From Orobanche coerulescens (taxonomy: Eukaryota > Streptophyta > Magnoliopsida > Lamiales > Orobanchaceae), in NCBI GenBank assembly GCA_033398695.1, contig CM065802.1, positions 153,994,096 through 154,058,095 on the forward strand: 64,000 bases of DNA, read 5' to 3'. The number at the start of each line of letters is the position of its first letter. Positions within the stretch are counted from its first letter, which is position 1. The position numbers and the translations under genes are program-made. Positions 55,289-64,000 of this stretch are shown here, piece by piece. The notes beneath the pieces are model-generated. The model did no database searches. It saw only the letters and a program-made list of their open reading frames with translations, and was not told the origin of the DNA.

Positions 55289-56590
55289 CACCCCTCCTAG
55301 ACCTAGTTTTACCATCTTCTACCAGCCTTTATCATCCTTTTTCATCTTTCGCATAATTTTACAGCTTTTTAGCAAGATTTATTCCTTTGATGCAAGAACT
55401 TTTTGGAGGCAGCAACTATTATTGTTTTTCGGAGATTGAAGACTCAAAGTTCATCTGGACGGGTTGTAATCTCTCTTTTCATATGAATAATATGCATTCT
55501 ACATCTATTTCTTGTTTAATTTCAATTATGTCTGGCTAAATCCATTGATTGATTCTAGGGTTAGTAATTTTAATTGATGTTCACTTGATGTTCCTTTGAT
55601 TACCTTTTGACCTTTCATCCTAGGCTTGTGTTCAAGATGTGTTAAACCTCATGTTAGATTAAAGGGCCCTTAATCGATGCATGTTAGCTAATTAATTTTG
55701 TCCGGAAGGAGTAATTGATTAGTGGAAATTCTTGATGCACAATATGATTTAATCTTGAGACCTGACGGAGAAAGATAAATCATAGATAAATAAGTTGGCG
55801 CTTTTTTAAGTGATTTAAATTCTTTGAGCCCTGGCGGGGAAAAGGGTTTAAATTAACTATCTTTCTAGGTTGCCTTGATCGGAATTCTAGATCGGCTGAG
55901 TGATTATTTCTAGGATTGAATTAAAATTTGGGGAAAAGGAATCAAGTGAATGGATTGTGTGAACTCAATTAGATGATACTACCCTAGGATCAATTACCTT
56001 TCGACTTGTGATTTTATCTTGCTAATTTGCTTTATTTGCTTGATTTAGATAATTCATCTTTTATTTAATTTTTACTTTTCGATTTTTAAAGTTAGATAAT
56101 TAGAATCAAAACTAATTTTCGGATTCCTAAATAGCAGTCAAATTTTGAGTAGAGTTACTTCCTTTATTTTCGACACATCAATTCCCTTGGGTTCGACACC
56201 TTGGAATTACTTCGAGGTTTTACAAATTTTAAAATTGATCGGATTTGAAAACCATACTACGCGAATCCCAGCGATCAATCGTTCGATACGATACCTTTCG
56301 GCAATTATGCCAAATGTTATTATTGTTCGTTAACGGCCGATTCAAGGCATTGTGATACTCATTATTAATGTCATTGTCGATAGCCGGTTCGCGGTATCTA
56401 TGTATCGATTGTTGTTAATATTGATGTCAATCTAAAACATCGTTGAAATCATTGTTATTCCTGTTGGGGTTGTCATTAAAACTGTACAGGCCGATTAAAG
56501 GCATTGGCTTATTCATTTCTCACCTTCGTCGTCGGTAACCGATTAAAGGTGCCGAGGCATCCTTCATATCATTGTTATCGAATTGCCGTT

Positions 56591-56960
56591 CTCAGGCAAA
56601 TCGAAGTGTTCAATCATTCATCATATCGTTGTCATCGATTGGCCGCTCTCAGGCAAATCGAAGTGTTCAATCATTCATCATATCGTTGTCATCGATTGGC
56701 CGCTCTCAGGCAAATCGAAGTGTTCAATCATTCATCATATCATTGTCATCGATTGGCCGCTCTCAGGCAAATCGAAATGTTCAATCATTCACTATATCAT
56801 TGTTATCGATTGACCGTTCTATGGCAATTGAGGTATTCAATCATTCATCGTATCATTCACATCAATTAGCCATTATAAGGAAATCGAAGCGCTCAATCCT
56901 TCATGGAATCATCCGCTGCATCATTGTCATCGGTTGGCCGTTCTAAGGCAATCGAGGTGT
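56591..56960 (+). repeat. 57-bp tandem repeats in the 5' LTR of D
   Basis: Units start CTCAGGCAAATCGAAGTGTT at 56591, 56648, 56705 and 56762, then decay (56819 onward). The 3' LTR at 62870-63180 has one unit fewer. As 57 is a multiple of three, spurious long frames run through. Confidence 0.92.
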
Positions 56961-57012
56961 TGAGTTGGGACTGTCAAGGATGGTGCTGGCCGACTCAAGG
57001 CAGCATACCATC

Positions 57013-57235
57013 CCTAATTGTGATACGGCTTTCATGCCGTGGCTTCGGCCCTAATTGTGATACGGCTTTCATGCCGTGGCTTCGGCCCTAATGGTGATAC
57101 GGCTTCGTGCCGTGGCTTCGGCCCTAATGGTGATACGGCTTCGTGCCGTGGCTTCGGCCCTAATTGTGATACGGCTTTCATGCTGTAGCTTCGGCCCTAA
57201 TGGTGATACGGCTTCGTGCCATGGCTTCGGCCCTA
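57013..57235 (+). repeat. 36/37-bp tandem repeats with hairpin in the 5' LTR of D
   Basis: About six units of CCCTAATTGTGATACGGC plus CATGCCGTGGCTTCGG or the shorter CGTGCCGTGG form. Each unit contains the short hairpin ACGGC-TTCGT-GCCGT. Repeated at 63233-63460. Confidence 0.92.
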
Positions 57236-58017
57236 ATCAATAACATCTTCGGGCTGTTTCAGCTTCATGTGATTGTGATATTTGACAGCTTCGGCTGAGT
57301 GGTTTTTAGGCCTTGTGATTGTCTTGTTAATTATTGGAGCCTTCGGGCATTGTGATTCATATTTAATTCAGTTCTGGTTTGGTTCATGTCGTGTAATTCA
57401 TTGTGGTATTCTGTGATTATGATTCTCCGTTGGGCACTTATGTTCTAACCTGTCGAATAGGTATTAATAGTATGCCGTGGGCATAGTATTTCACGAATGC
57501 TCGGTTCTTACCTTGGTTTGTGAGCATCTCGTATTATTATCATCATTGTACCGTTTCATTATGCCTTTGGATGCATATCATGTTATACATGTATTTGATG
57601 TTCATTATCTCTGATGACTCGACTCTGGCGGAACATGTTTTCATGTTTTAGGTGCTTGCGAGGAGAGAGTTGAGGCACAGGGGCATGACGATGGCGACGA
57701 GGCATTCGAGCGATACTAGTGCGAGTTGCTCATTGTTGGTCAGTCAGTTGGAGTGTACTCCAGTCTTGTCAGTTGTTGTCGTGTTGTATTACCCGAACAG
57801 ATGTTCGTGGATGCTGTTGTATTTCATTTTGGCCATGTAGGCCACTTTTGTCGTTGAAATTCCTTATCGGAATATTTTGTCGGATGTCATGGTAGGGACT
57901 ATGATTTTCCCTTGTTGTTAATTTAACGTATTTTGGTCATGTTCGCCTGGTGGATCTCCTGGCGTGGGGTCCACGGCACTGTAATAACCCAATGGGATTT
58001 GGGGGTGTTACAGAAGA

Positions 58018-58029
58018 TGGTATCAGAGA
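58018..58029 (+). other. Primer binding site (Met-tRNA type), element D
   Basis: TGGTATCAGAGA, five bases after the 5' LTR; one mismatch at the last base. Confidence 0.87.
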
Positions 58030-58429
58030 GTTTGGGTTGTGAGATACCCTGATATGTGAGTTATGTGGCTCTATCGACGCCGTAGTAGTGGGACTGTCAG
58101 GTTATGACAATCTGGACAGTCGGTTTTTGTGAGTCGTAATATTAGTACGACTGCACGAGTCATTCATTCATCGAGTCGTCGTCAGTGAAGACTAGTATCG
58201 TGAGACCTCGAAGCTTCGTATGACCTGTGTAAGGACTCGATTCTCTTTATGTTCATACATTCATCATGTCATTAATTGTTCATGCTTTGTTGAAACCTAT
58301 ATGTGATATTAGTGTTATGATTGATTCATGACTAATTGTTTTGGGGCACGTGTGACTTGTGTAAGCATTAAGGATCAACTTATTCATCAGTTAATAATCC
58401 TCAATCATCATTCTGATCTTGTCGATCAT

Positions 58430-58800
58430 GTTAATTCATTCATCACTCAGTTAATTCATTCATCACTCAGATAATTCATTCATCACTCAGTCAATATCAT
58501 TACTCAGTTAATTCATTCATTACTCAGTTAATTCATTCATCACTCAGCTAATTCATTCATCACTCAGTCAATATCATTACTCAGTTAATTCATTCATCAC
58601 TCACTTAATTCATTCATCACTCATTCAATATCATTACTCAGTTGTTTCATTCATCACTCAATTAATCTCATCGTTCAGCTAATTCATTCATCACTCAATT
58701 AATCTCATCGTTCAGCTAATTCATTCATCACTTAGTTAATCTCATCGTTCATATAATTCATTCACCACTCAGTTAATCTCATTGTTCAGTTAATTCATTA
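58430..58800 (+). repeat. Short tandem repeats in the leader of D
   Basis: About fifteen diverged units of TTAATTCATTCATCACTCAG (20 bp), some with CAATATCATTACTCAG replacing one unit. They lie between the primer site and gag. Confidence 0.9.
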
Positions 58801-59092
58801 ATCATCCAGTCCACCTCACGATTCAGTTGTTGATCTTGTGGATCGAATTTTCAACCTTGTTAACTTGTCCAAGGTAATCATTTCAGGAATTTCATCAGAT
58901 AATCATGTTACCTCACTCGATATTTCATACGATCATATCATATTTCGGCGTCATGTCGACGATCATTTTATTGCATAATTAATGCGTTCATTGCGGTATA
59001 GCGTGTATGCTCATCATTATCATTCAGTAATATAATAAAAATGCGATCTTCATGCGAGATCTGTAATCATCATGTGGCTTTCCTGCTTCAGT

Positions 59093-60340
59093 ATGGATAG
59101 AGATGTCAGAGGACGCAGGGGAGGAGGCCGCAGTGCCGGCCAAAACCCGGGATCTCGTGTGCATGCCCGTGCGAATGCGAGAGATATCATTAATTCATCA
59201 AATAGCGAGGCTACTCATTCATCAGCAGTTAATCAGTCGCTGTCAGGGAGTCGTACCCGAGAGGCATCTCACTCGGAAGGTGCTCGGGTTGACCCATTCA
59301 TAATTATGCAGGGCATGATGGCCCAGATGACTCAGATGACGCGGATGGTAGAGACCATGCAGACCTCGATGGTTCGTGGTCCACCGCAACAGGAATTCCA
59401 GGAGCCGTTTCATGGACAGACTGGGAGAGTGAATCAGATTGTTGGCGATATCTCTCGTCAGAGGCCGCCTACTTTTGAGGGTTCGTCGGAACCAGCTGAT
59501 ATTGTTCATTGGCTTGAGCATTTTGATAAACTCTTCGACATGGTTCAGTGTCCGGAAGAGAGTAAAGTGGCGGTAGCGGCTTACTACTTGAGTAAGGGTG
59601 CTTATTCTTGGTGGCTTTCTGTGAAACCCACCGATCGTGATTGTGTTTGGGGAGAATTCAAGACTCTCATGATAGAGAGGTATTATCCGGCCCCACTTCG
59701 GGAAGCCAAGTTATCAGAGGTTTTGAACCCCGAATCCGTCGAGGACGAGGGTGTTATTGTTATTGCTGAGAAGTTTCAGGGACTACTTCAGTTTGCTTCA
59801 TCAGTTATCCGTACTGAAGCGGATAAGATCAAGTATTTTAGAAAGAGGCTAAATCCGCAGTTGAGGATGCAGGTGTTCAATCACAATTGTAATTCACTTA
59901 GTGAGTTCATCGGGAAGGCTCTTGGAGCAGAGCTTTTGATCAAGGAGCTTACTCGGAAGCATCCTTCAGTTCCTTCGGGTGAGAGGACTAGGATGCTGGC
60001 TCGTTCAGAGGGACATCGGGCTCCGATGTCCAAAAGGTCATTTTCCAGTCGTCTTCGTGCTGAGAAAGCATCTTCCTCTCAGACGACGAGTTCGACTGTT
60101 GTTTGCTTTAACTGTGATTCAGCAGGACACGTTAATACTCGGTGTACGGTGCCAGCTATTGTGTGTTTTCTGTGTGGGAACCCGGGACACCTTCAGAAAT
60201 ACTGCAGGAGTTCTAGTGCCGGTAGATCTCGAGAGGGCCCACAAGCCTCTAGGGATTTTGTTACTCCAGTCCGTACTTCATCCAAGGGGTCCTATCAGGC
60301 TTCGAGAGCCCGAGGTAAGGACATTCATCACCGGTTTTGA
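59093..60340 (+). CDS. Intact Gag with two CCHC knuckles (element D)
   Basis: A 415-codon gag from the ATG at 59093; an in-frame ATG at 59072 would add seven residues, but the 59093 start gives the usual charged, R/G-rich beginning (MDRDVRGRRGGGR). Residue numbers from 59072: a methionine-rich helix at 76-102, the retrotransposon gag core at 130-290 (RPPTFEGSSEPADIVHWLEH, KGAYSWWLSV, ERYYPAPLREAKLSEVLN, RKRLNPQLRMQV), and zinc knuckles CFNCDSAGHVNTRC (345-358) and CFLCGNPGHLQKYC (365-378), with the same six-residue spacing as element A. It lacks any protease and ends in a stop at 60340. It probably forms particles and packages RNA, using enzymes supplied by relatives. Confidence 0.93.
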   Translation: MDRDVRGRRGGGRSAGQNPGSRVHARANARDIINSSNSEATHSSAVNQSLSGSRTREASHSEGARVDPFIIMQGMMAQMTQMTRMVETMQTSMVRGPPQQEFQEPFHGQTGRVNQIVGDISRQRPPTFEGSSEPADIVHWLEHFDKLFDMVQCPEESKVAVAAYYLSKGAYSWWLSVKPTDRDCVWGEFKTLMIERYYPAPLREAKLSEVLNPESVEDEGVIVIAEKFQGLLQFASSVIRTEADKIKYFRKRLNPQLRMQVFNHNCNSLSEFIGKALGAELLIKELTRKHPSVPSGERTRMLARSEGHRAPMSKRSFSSRLRAEKASSSQTTSSTVVCFNCDSAGHVNTRCTVPAIVCFLCGNPGHLQKYCRSSSAGRSREGPQASRDFVTPVRTSSKGSYQASRARGKDIHHRF

Positions 60341-61034
60341 GCAAGTTAATTCTTGCTCGGTAGTAGGATAATCATTCATTTCATAGTCGTTCATTCATTC
60401 ATCTAATTCATTCATCATATATATCAATCATGTTGGGACTCATAATTATCGATTAATCATTCAATTCATGAGGAACGACGGTTCCAATCACTTCATGGAG
60501 CTATCACTCATTAAGTTATTAATTCACCTCGGTGAGTCATTCCTAATCCTTGTTGGATTTCGATTCATTATCATTCATTGTGATCATGTTGTTCTTGTGA
60601 CCTTCTAGGATCATATTGTGCGCTGAGTTCAGATTTGGGTCTACCTTAAATCGTTGAGATAGAGGAGATCGATGATATGGAAGGATAACGATGTTGAATA
60701 CATTTGAGATGTAACCTTGTTTTTGGATGACTGTGTAACTCAATCCGTAGTAGTGTATCGTGACTGTGGATCATTTATTCTTGATCTATTTTATTATGAT
60801 CATATTTGAGAATCTTGAGATTTGGGTCAACTGTTGGGAGTTCACCCCTTCGGCGTTGTGCTCGAGATTTCGTGATAATTTGGGAAATCGTTCACTGTGA
60901 TTCGAGACGTCAAGTCTTGGGGACTTGGGCGTGCGATTGATTTGGTCCCGAGGACTAGATGTGCATTATTGTTTTCAGATCATGATGGATAGTTCATATC
61001 CCGAGTTGTTTACCCTTAGTTTCGAGGACGAGAC
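60341..61034 (+). other. Non-coding 3' interior of element D
   Basis: No pol motif in any frame. It holds ATTCATTCATC-type repeats after the gag stop and ends with TTTCGAGGACGAGACT before the polypurine tract. Confidence 0.7.
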
Positions 61035-61054
61035 TCTTTTTAAGGGGGGGAGTA
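61035..61054 (+). other. Polypurine tract of element D
   Basis: CTTTTTAAGGGGGGGAGTA-type tract directly before the 3' LTR at 61055. Confidence 0.85.
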
Positions 61055-61274
61055 TGTAATACCCGGTTGAGAATTCATTTATTTTCACTCAGTAACTGTC
61101 ACTCAGAATTTTTTTCACTCAGTAATACCATTCATCATTCATGTTCATTCAGTTGTAACCACCATTCGGCGTATTTTGGGACCATATCAGTAGTTGTTGT
61201 CTTTCATCGCTGTTTGGAATCGAGCCGAGATTATTGTCATCACCATCATCATGTTTTAATTTCAGTTTGAGAGG

Positions 61275-61708
61275 TAGCGCACGCTACACTTTCTGTCTAG
61301 CGTGCGCTAATGGAGTGCATGTAACGCGCGCTATGATTCAGTATTAGCGCACGCTAGCGCGAGTGAAACAGACAGTCCAAAAGGTACTGGGCTAATTTGA
61401 GAAATTCGTAGCGCACGCTACGAGTGGTAAGTAGCATACGCTAATGGGGTGCAGGTAACGCACGTTAAGACTTCAGAGAAGCGCGCGCTAGCGCGCTCAG
61501 ATCAGAGGACAGTAGGTTCTGGACTCCAGGATTTTGGATATCAACTATCAGGTAGCGCACGCTAACATAAGGTTAACGTACACTAAGAAAGGTTGTTAGC
61601 GCACGCTACCAAAGGTACTTAGCGCACGCTAATGATTCAGTCAGGGGGTACTGGACTACCCGGTACACCCGTTAGCGCACGCTAATATCAGGAGTTAGCG
61701 CGCGCTAA
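61275..61708 (+). repeat. TAGCGCACGCTA palindrome array (3' LTR of D)
   Basis: Fourteen units matching TARCGYRCGYTA or one base away, including TAGCGCACGCTA, TAGCGTGCGCTA, TAACGCGCGCTA and TAGCGCGCGCTA. The last ends 10 bp before the TATA box. Confidence 0.93.
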
Positions 61709-61718
61709 GCTGGGATAG

Positions 61719-61726
61719 TATAAATA
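61719..61726 (+). promoter_or_regulatory. TATA box of the 3' LTR of D
   Basis: TATAAATA followed by AGACAGTTCAG, as at 47971. Confidence 0.65.
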
Positions 61727-62869
61727 AGACAGTTCAGTCCAACCTTCGTCATTTCTTCATTTCTCATCCTTTTCGGACGAGATTGGGCGATTCGGAAAGG
61801 TCTTTTCGAGCTGCAATCATCTAGCATCATCTTCAAGCTCCTAAGATAGATTAATCATCATCTAATCAGTTTCATCACTCCAAATCAAGGTAATGATTCT
61901 TGGATCTAGAATTCGGATCTTGGGTGTTTTGCTTTCGATCTCTTCGTGTTAACTCGATATTATGTTGGAAAATGTTAGATATGGATTATCTATCTTGGAT
62001 ACATGTATTTATACGAATTCATTGGTGTAATTTTCGGAATTTATGAATAATTGAGGAATTGTTCAAGAACCCTTACGGGTTGACTTTGGAATTTGGGGGG
62101 GGGGGGGGTTTCGACTAGATGTTGTTGAAATACCGATTTAAGTATTCCTATTGGATTATTGATGGTATTCATGAAGTTTTGTTGGATGGAATCATTCATT
62201 GGAGGTTGGTTTTCGATATTATTGGGTTTAGTTGTAAACAATGGGAGATTGTTTATAACGTGTTTGTTTTAATGCCCCAATGAGTTTTAGGTAGTGTTGT
62301 ATCGACTTTTGAGTTGGTTATGATCATGTTTGATTCGTATATTAAGCGAATTGTTGGTGCTTGTGTTATTCAAAGTTGTTCGAGCGGCCGGTATTCTCCA
62401 CTAAGGACGTTGTTCGTGGAAGGACTTTCTCGCCTTCGGTTTGAGGCAAGTTTTATACTTGTACTAGTCAATGAGATTAATGTCATCATATATGTGTATG
62501 AATGTGTTGTATCATTCTGAGACTTAGTCTCTTCATGAATTCATTGATATTAAGAGATCGTTCGATATGATACCTTTCGGCAATTATGCCAAATGTTATT
62601 ATTGTTCGTTAACGGCCGATTCAAGGCATTGTGATACTCGTTATTAATGTCATTGTCGATAGCCGGTTCGCGGTATCGATGTATCGATTGTTGTTAATAT
62701 TGATGTTAATCTAAAACATCGTTGAAATCATTGTTATTCCTGTTGGGGTTGTCATTAAAACTGTACCGGCCGATTAAAGGCATTGGCTTATTCATTTCTC
62801 ACCTTCGTCGTCGGTAACCGATTAAAGGTGCCGAGGCATCCTTCATATCATTGTTATCGAATTGCCGTT

Positions 62870-63180
62870 CTCAGGCAAATCGAAGTGTTCAATCATTCAT
62901 CATATCATTGTCATCGATTGGCCACTCTTAGGCAAATCGAAGTGTTCAATCATTCATCATATCGTTGTCATCGATTGGCCGCTCTCAAGCAAATCGAAAT
63001 GTTCAATCATTCACTATATCATTGTTATCGATTGACCGTTCTAAGGCAATTGAGGTATTCAATCATTCATCGTGTCATTCACATCGATTAGCCATTATAA
63101 GGAAATCGAAGCGCTCAATCATTCATGGAATCATCCGCTGCATCATTGTCATCGGTTGGCCGTTCTAAGGCAATCGAGGT
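62870..63180 (+). repeat. 57-bp tandem repeats in the 3' LTR of D
   Basis: Units at 62870, 62927 and 62984, then a decayed one at 63041. One unit fewer than the 5' LTR. Confidence 0.9.
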
Positions 63181-63232
63181 GTTGAGTTGGGACTGTCAAG
63201 GATGGTGTTGGCCGACTCAAGGCAGCATACCA

Positions 63233-63460
63233 TCCCTAATTGTGATACGGCTTTCATGCTGTGGCTTCGGCCCTAATTGTGATACGGATTTCATGCCGTG
63301 GCTTCGGCCCTAATGGTGATACGGCTTCGTGCCGTGGCTTCGGCCCTAATGGTGATACGGCTTCGTGCCGTGGCTTCGGCCCTAATTGTGATACGACTTT
63401 CATGCCGTGGCTTCGGCCCTAATGGTGACACGGCTTCGTGCCGTGGCTTCGGCCCTAATC
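63233..63460 (+). repeat. 36/37-bp tandem repeats with hairpin in the 3' LTR of D
   Basis: Same unit as 57013-57235 (GATACGGC...GCCGTGGCTTCGG), about six copies. Confidence 0.92.
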
Positions 63461-64000
63461 AATAACAGCTTCGGGCTGTTTCAGCTTCATGTGATTGTGA
63501 TATTTGACAGCTTCGGCTGAGTGGTTTTTAGGCCTTGTGATTGTATTGTTAATTTCATTGGAGCCTTCGGGCATTGTGATTCATATTTAATTCAGTTCTG
63601 GTTTGGTTCATGTCGTGTAATTCATTGTGGTATTCTGTGATTATGATTCGCCGTTGGGCACTTATGTTCTAACCTGTCGAACAGGTATTAATAGTATGCC
63701 GTGGGCATAGTATTTCACGAATGCTCGGTTCTTACCTTGGTTTGTGAACATCTCGTATTATTATCATCATTGTACCGTTTCATTCTGCCTTTGGATGAAT
63801 ATCATGTTATACATGTATTTGATGTTCATTATCTGGATGTCTGACCCCGTGGGGGCGGAACATGTTTTCATGTTTTAGGTGCTTGCGAGGAGAGAGTTGA
63901 GGCACAGGGGCATGACGATGGCGAAGAGGCATTCGAGCGATACTAGTACGAGTTGTTCATTGTTGGTCAGTCAGTTGGAGTGTACTCCAGTCTTGTCAGT

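Larger units (their letters stand above)
48820..56277 (+). mobile_element. Element E: Athila-like LTR element with gag-protease only
   Basis: Complete, flanked by the 5-bp duplication ATCGT (48815-48819 and 56278-56282). The unoccupied site is seen in the other D LTR at 62557-62561. LTRs of 1450 and 1451 bp differ at about 20 positions by eye, indicating a fairly recent insertion. It has a perfect Asp-tRNA primer site, gag with one frame break, protease, a double hairpin, a non-coding module and polypurine tract. RT, RNase H and integrase are absent, so it is non-autonomous. Confidence 0.95.
54827..56277 (+). repeat. 3' LTR of element E
   Basis: 1451 bp, matching the 5' LTR with about 20 differences. 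Contains the array at 55064-55187 and TATATA at 55283-55288. Confidence 0.95.
48142..57651 (+). other. Candidate intron within the 5' LTR of D (contains element E)
   Basis: Donor AATCAAG|GTAATGATTC at 48141/48142 and acceptor ATGTTTTCATGTTTTAG|GTGC at 57651/57652. Without E the interval is about 2.05 kb. Both sites are unchanged in the 3' LTR. Confidence 0.42.
47310..58012 (+). repeat. 5' LTR of element D, interrupted by E
   Basis: Starts TGTAATACCCGGTTGAG and ends GGGGGTGTTACA. Contains the palindrome array (47527-47959), TATA box (47971), candidate donor (48142), an inverted segment (48156-48379), element E, 57-bp repeats, 36/37-bp repeats and candidate acceptor (57651). Confidence 0.92.
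61890..63878 (+). other. Candidate intron within the 3' LTR of D
   Basis: Donor AATCAAG|GTAATGATTC at 61889/61890 and acceptor ATGTTTTCATGTTTTAG|GTGC at 63878/63879; 1989 nt. Confidence 0.4.
47310..64000 (+). mobile_element. Element D: gag-only Tekay-like LTR element (right end outside window)
   Basis: The 5' LTR is 47310-58012 (about 3.24 kb once element E is removed). A Met-type primer site, a 3.0 kb interior with an intact gag, and a polypurine tract follow, and then the 3' LTR from 61055 beyond the window. There is no protease, RT, RNase H or integrase. It fits plant TR-GAG-type non-autonomous elements, which keep only gag. It inserted into element H; GAATC at 47305-47309 is the expected left target copy. 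Confidence 0.9.
61055..64000 (+). repeat. 3' LTR of element D (partial)
   Basis: Begins TGTAATACCCGG and continues to the window edge; about 290 bp are expected to lie outside. It has no insertion at the E site (62557-62561), and the inverted segment is in the opposite orientation to that in the 5' LTR. Confidence 0.93.

Noticed and set aside
56504..56946. Long overlapping plus-strand frames over the 57-bp repeats
   Set aside because: The period is a multiple of three, so all frames stay open through the repeat. No protein features and not conserved in length between the two LTRs.
5533..58029. tRNA gene fragments at the Met and Asp tRNA-like sites
   Set aside because: Only 12-18 nt complementary to tRNA 3' ends next to LTR borders; they are primer sites.

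Overview
The window reads as heterochromatic, transposon-filled DNA from a flowering plant with a repeat-rich genome. Three lineages point that way: Tekay/Del-like chromoviruses primed by initiator-Met tRNA, Athila-like Ty3/gypsy elements primed by Asp tRNA, and a CACTA transposon with a TNP2-type transposase. No host gene, rRNA, tRNA or CRISPR array was found; almost every kilobase is assignable to a nested mobile element. The species cannot be named from the sequence.

Layout. 1-7881: element A (minus strand), a decayed chromovirus with gag, protease, RT, RNase H, integrase and chromodomain, cut by the left window edge and sitting in the 5' LTR of element B. 7882-24525: element B (plus), a Tekay-like element with a 2.2 kb non-coding interior; its long 3' LTR is split by element C (10956-15768, a non-autonomous Athila-like element with a 245-residue ORF of unknown function) and by a truncated CACTA transposon (about 16525-22695). 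24526-40977: element F (plus), a long-LTR relative of B with almost no interior, whose 5' LTR carries element G (26551-35307, minus, non-coding interior). 40978-47309: debris, including one CACTA terminus and element H, the 3' part of a Copia element (minus) resembling the SIRE/Maximus lineage. 47310-64000: element D (plus), a gag-only element with an intact gag, whose 5' LTR carries element E (48820-56277), a complete Athila-like element with gag and protease but no RT or integrase. Element A is the only one with recognisable polymerase domains, and these are broken, so A-like, Athila-like and other partners elsewhere in the genome would have to mobilise the rest.

How parts relate. The nesting gives a relative chronology: E is younger than D, G younger than F, and C and A younger than B. 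Three empty or sister sites inside the window confirm boundaries: the second LTR of D for E, the second LTR of F for G, and target-site duplications for C, E and G.

The most unusual signals cut across families. (1) Every LTR family here carries its own array of short palindromes directly upstream of its TATA box: TARCGYRCGYTA in A and D, TTACGTACGTTA in B and F, GCCGCGGC in C, CTATCGGCCGATAG in E, inverted GCACGAGC/GCTCGTGC in G, GCATT-N-AATGC in H. (2) The Tekay-like LTRs (A, B, D, F, G) all have a good splice donor just after the short leader and an acceptor about 260-410 bp before the LTR end, suggesting a 1.4-3.2 kb intron inside R-U5. (3) The two Athila-like elements share a double hairpin after their ORF, with one compensatory base-pair change, followed by a conserved non-coding module of about 1 kb that lies between two polypurine tracts.
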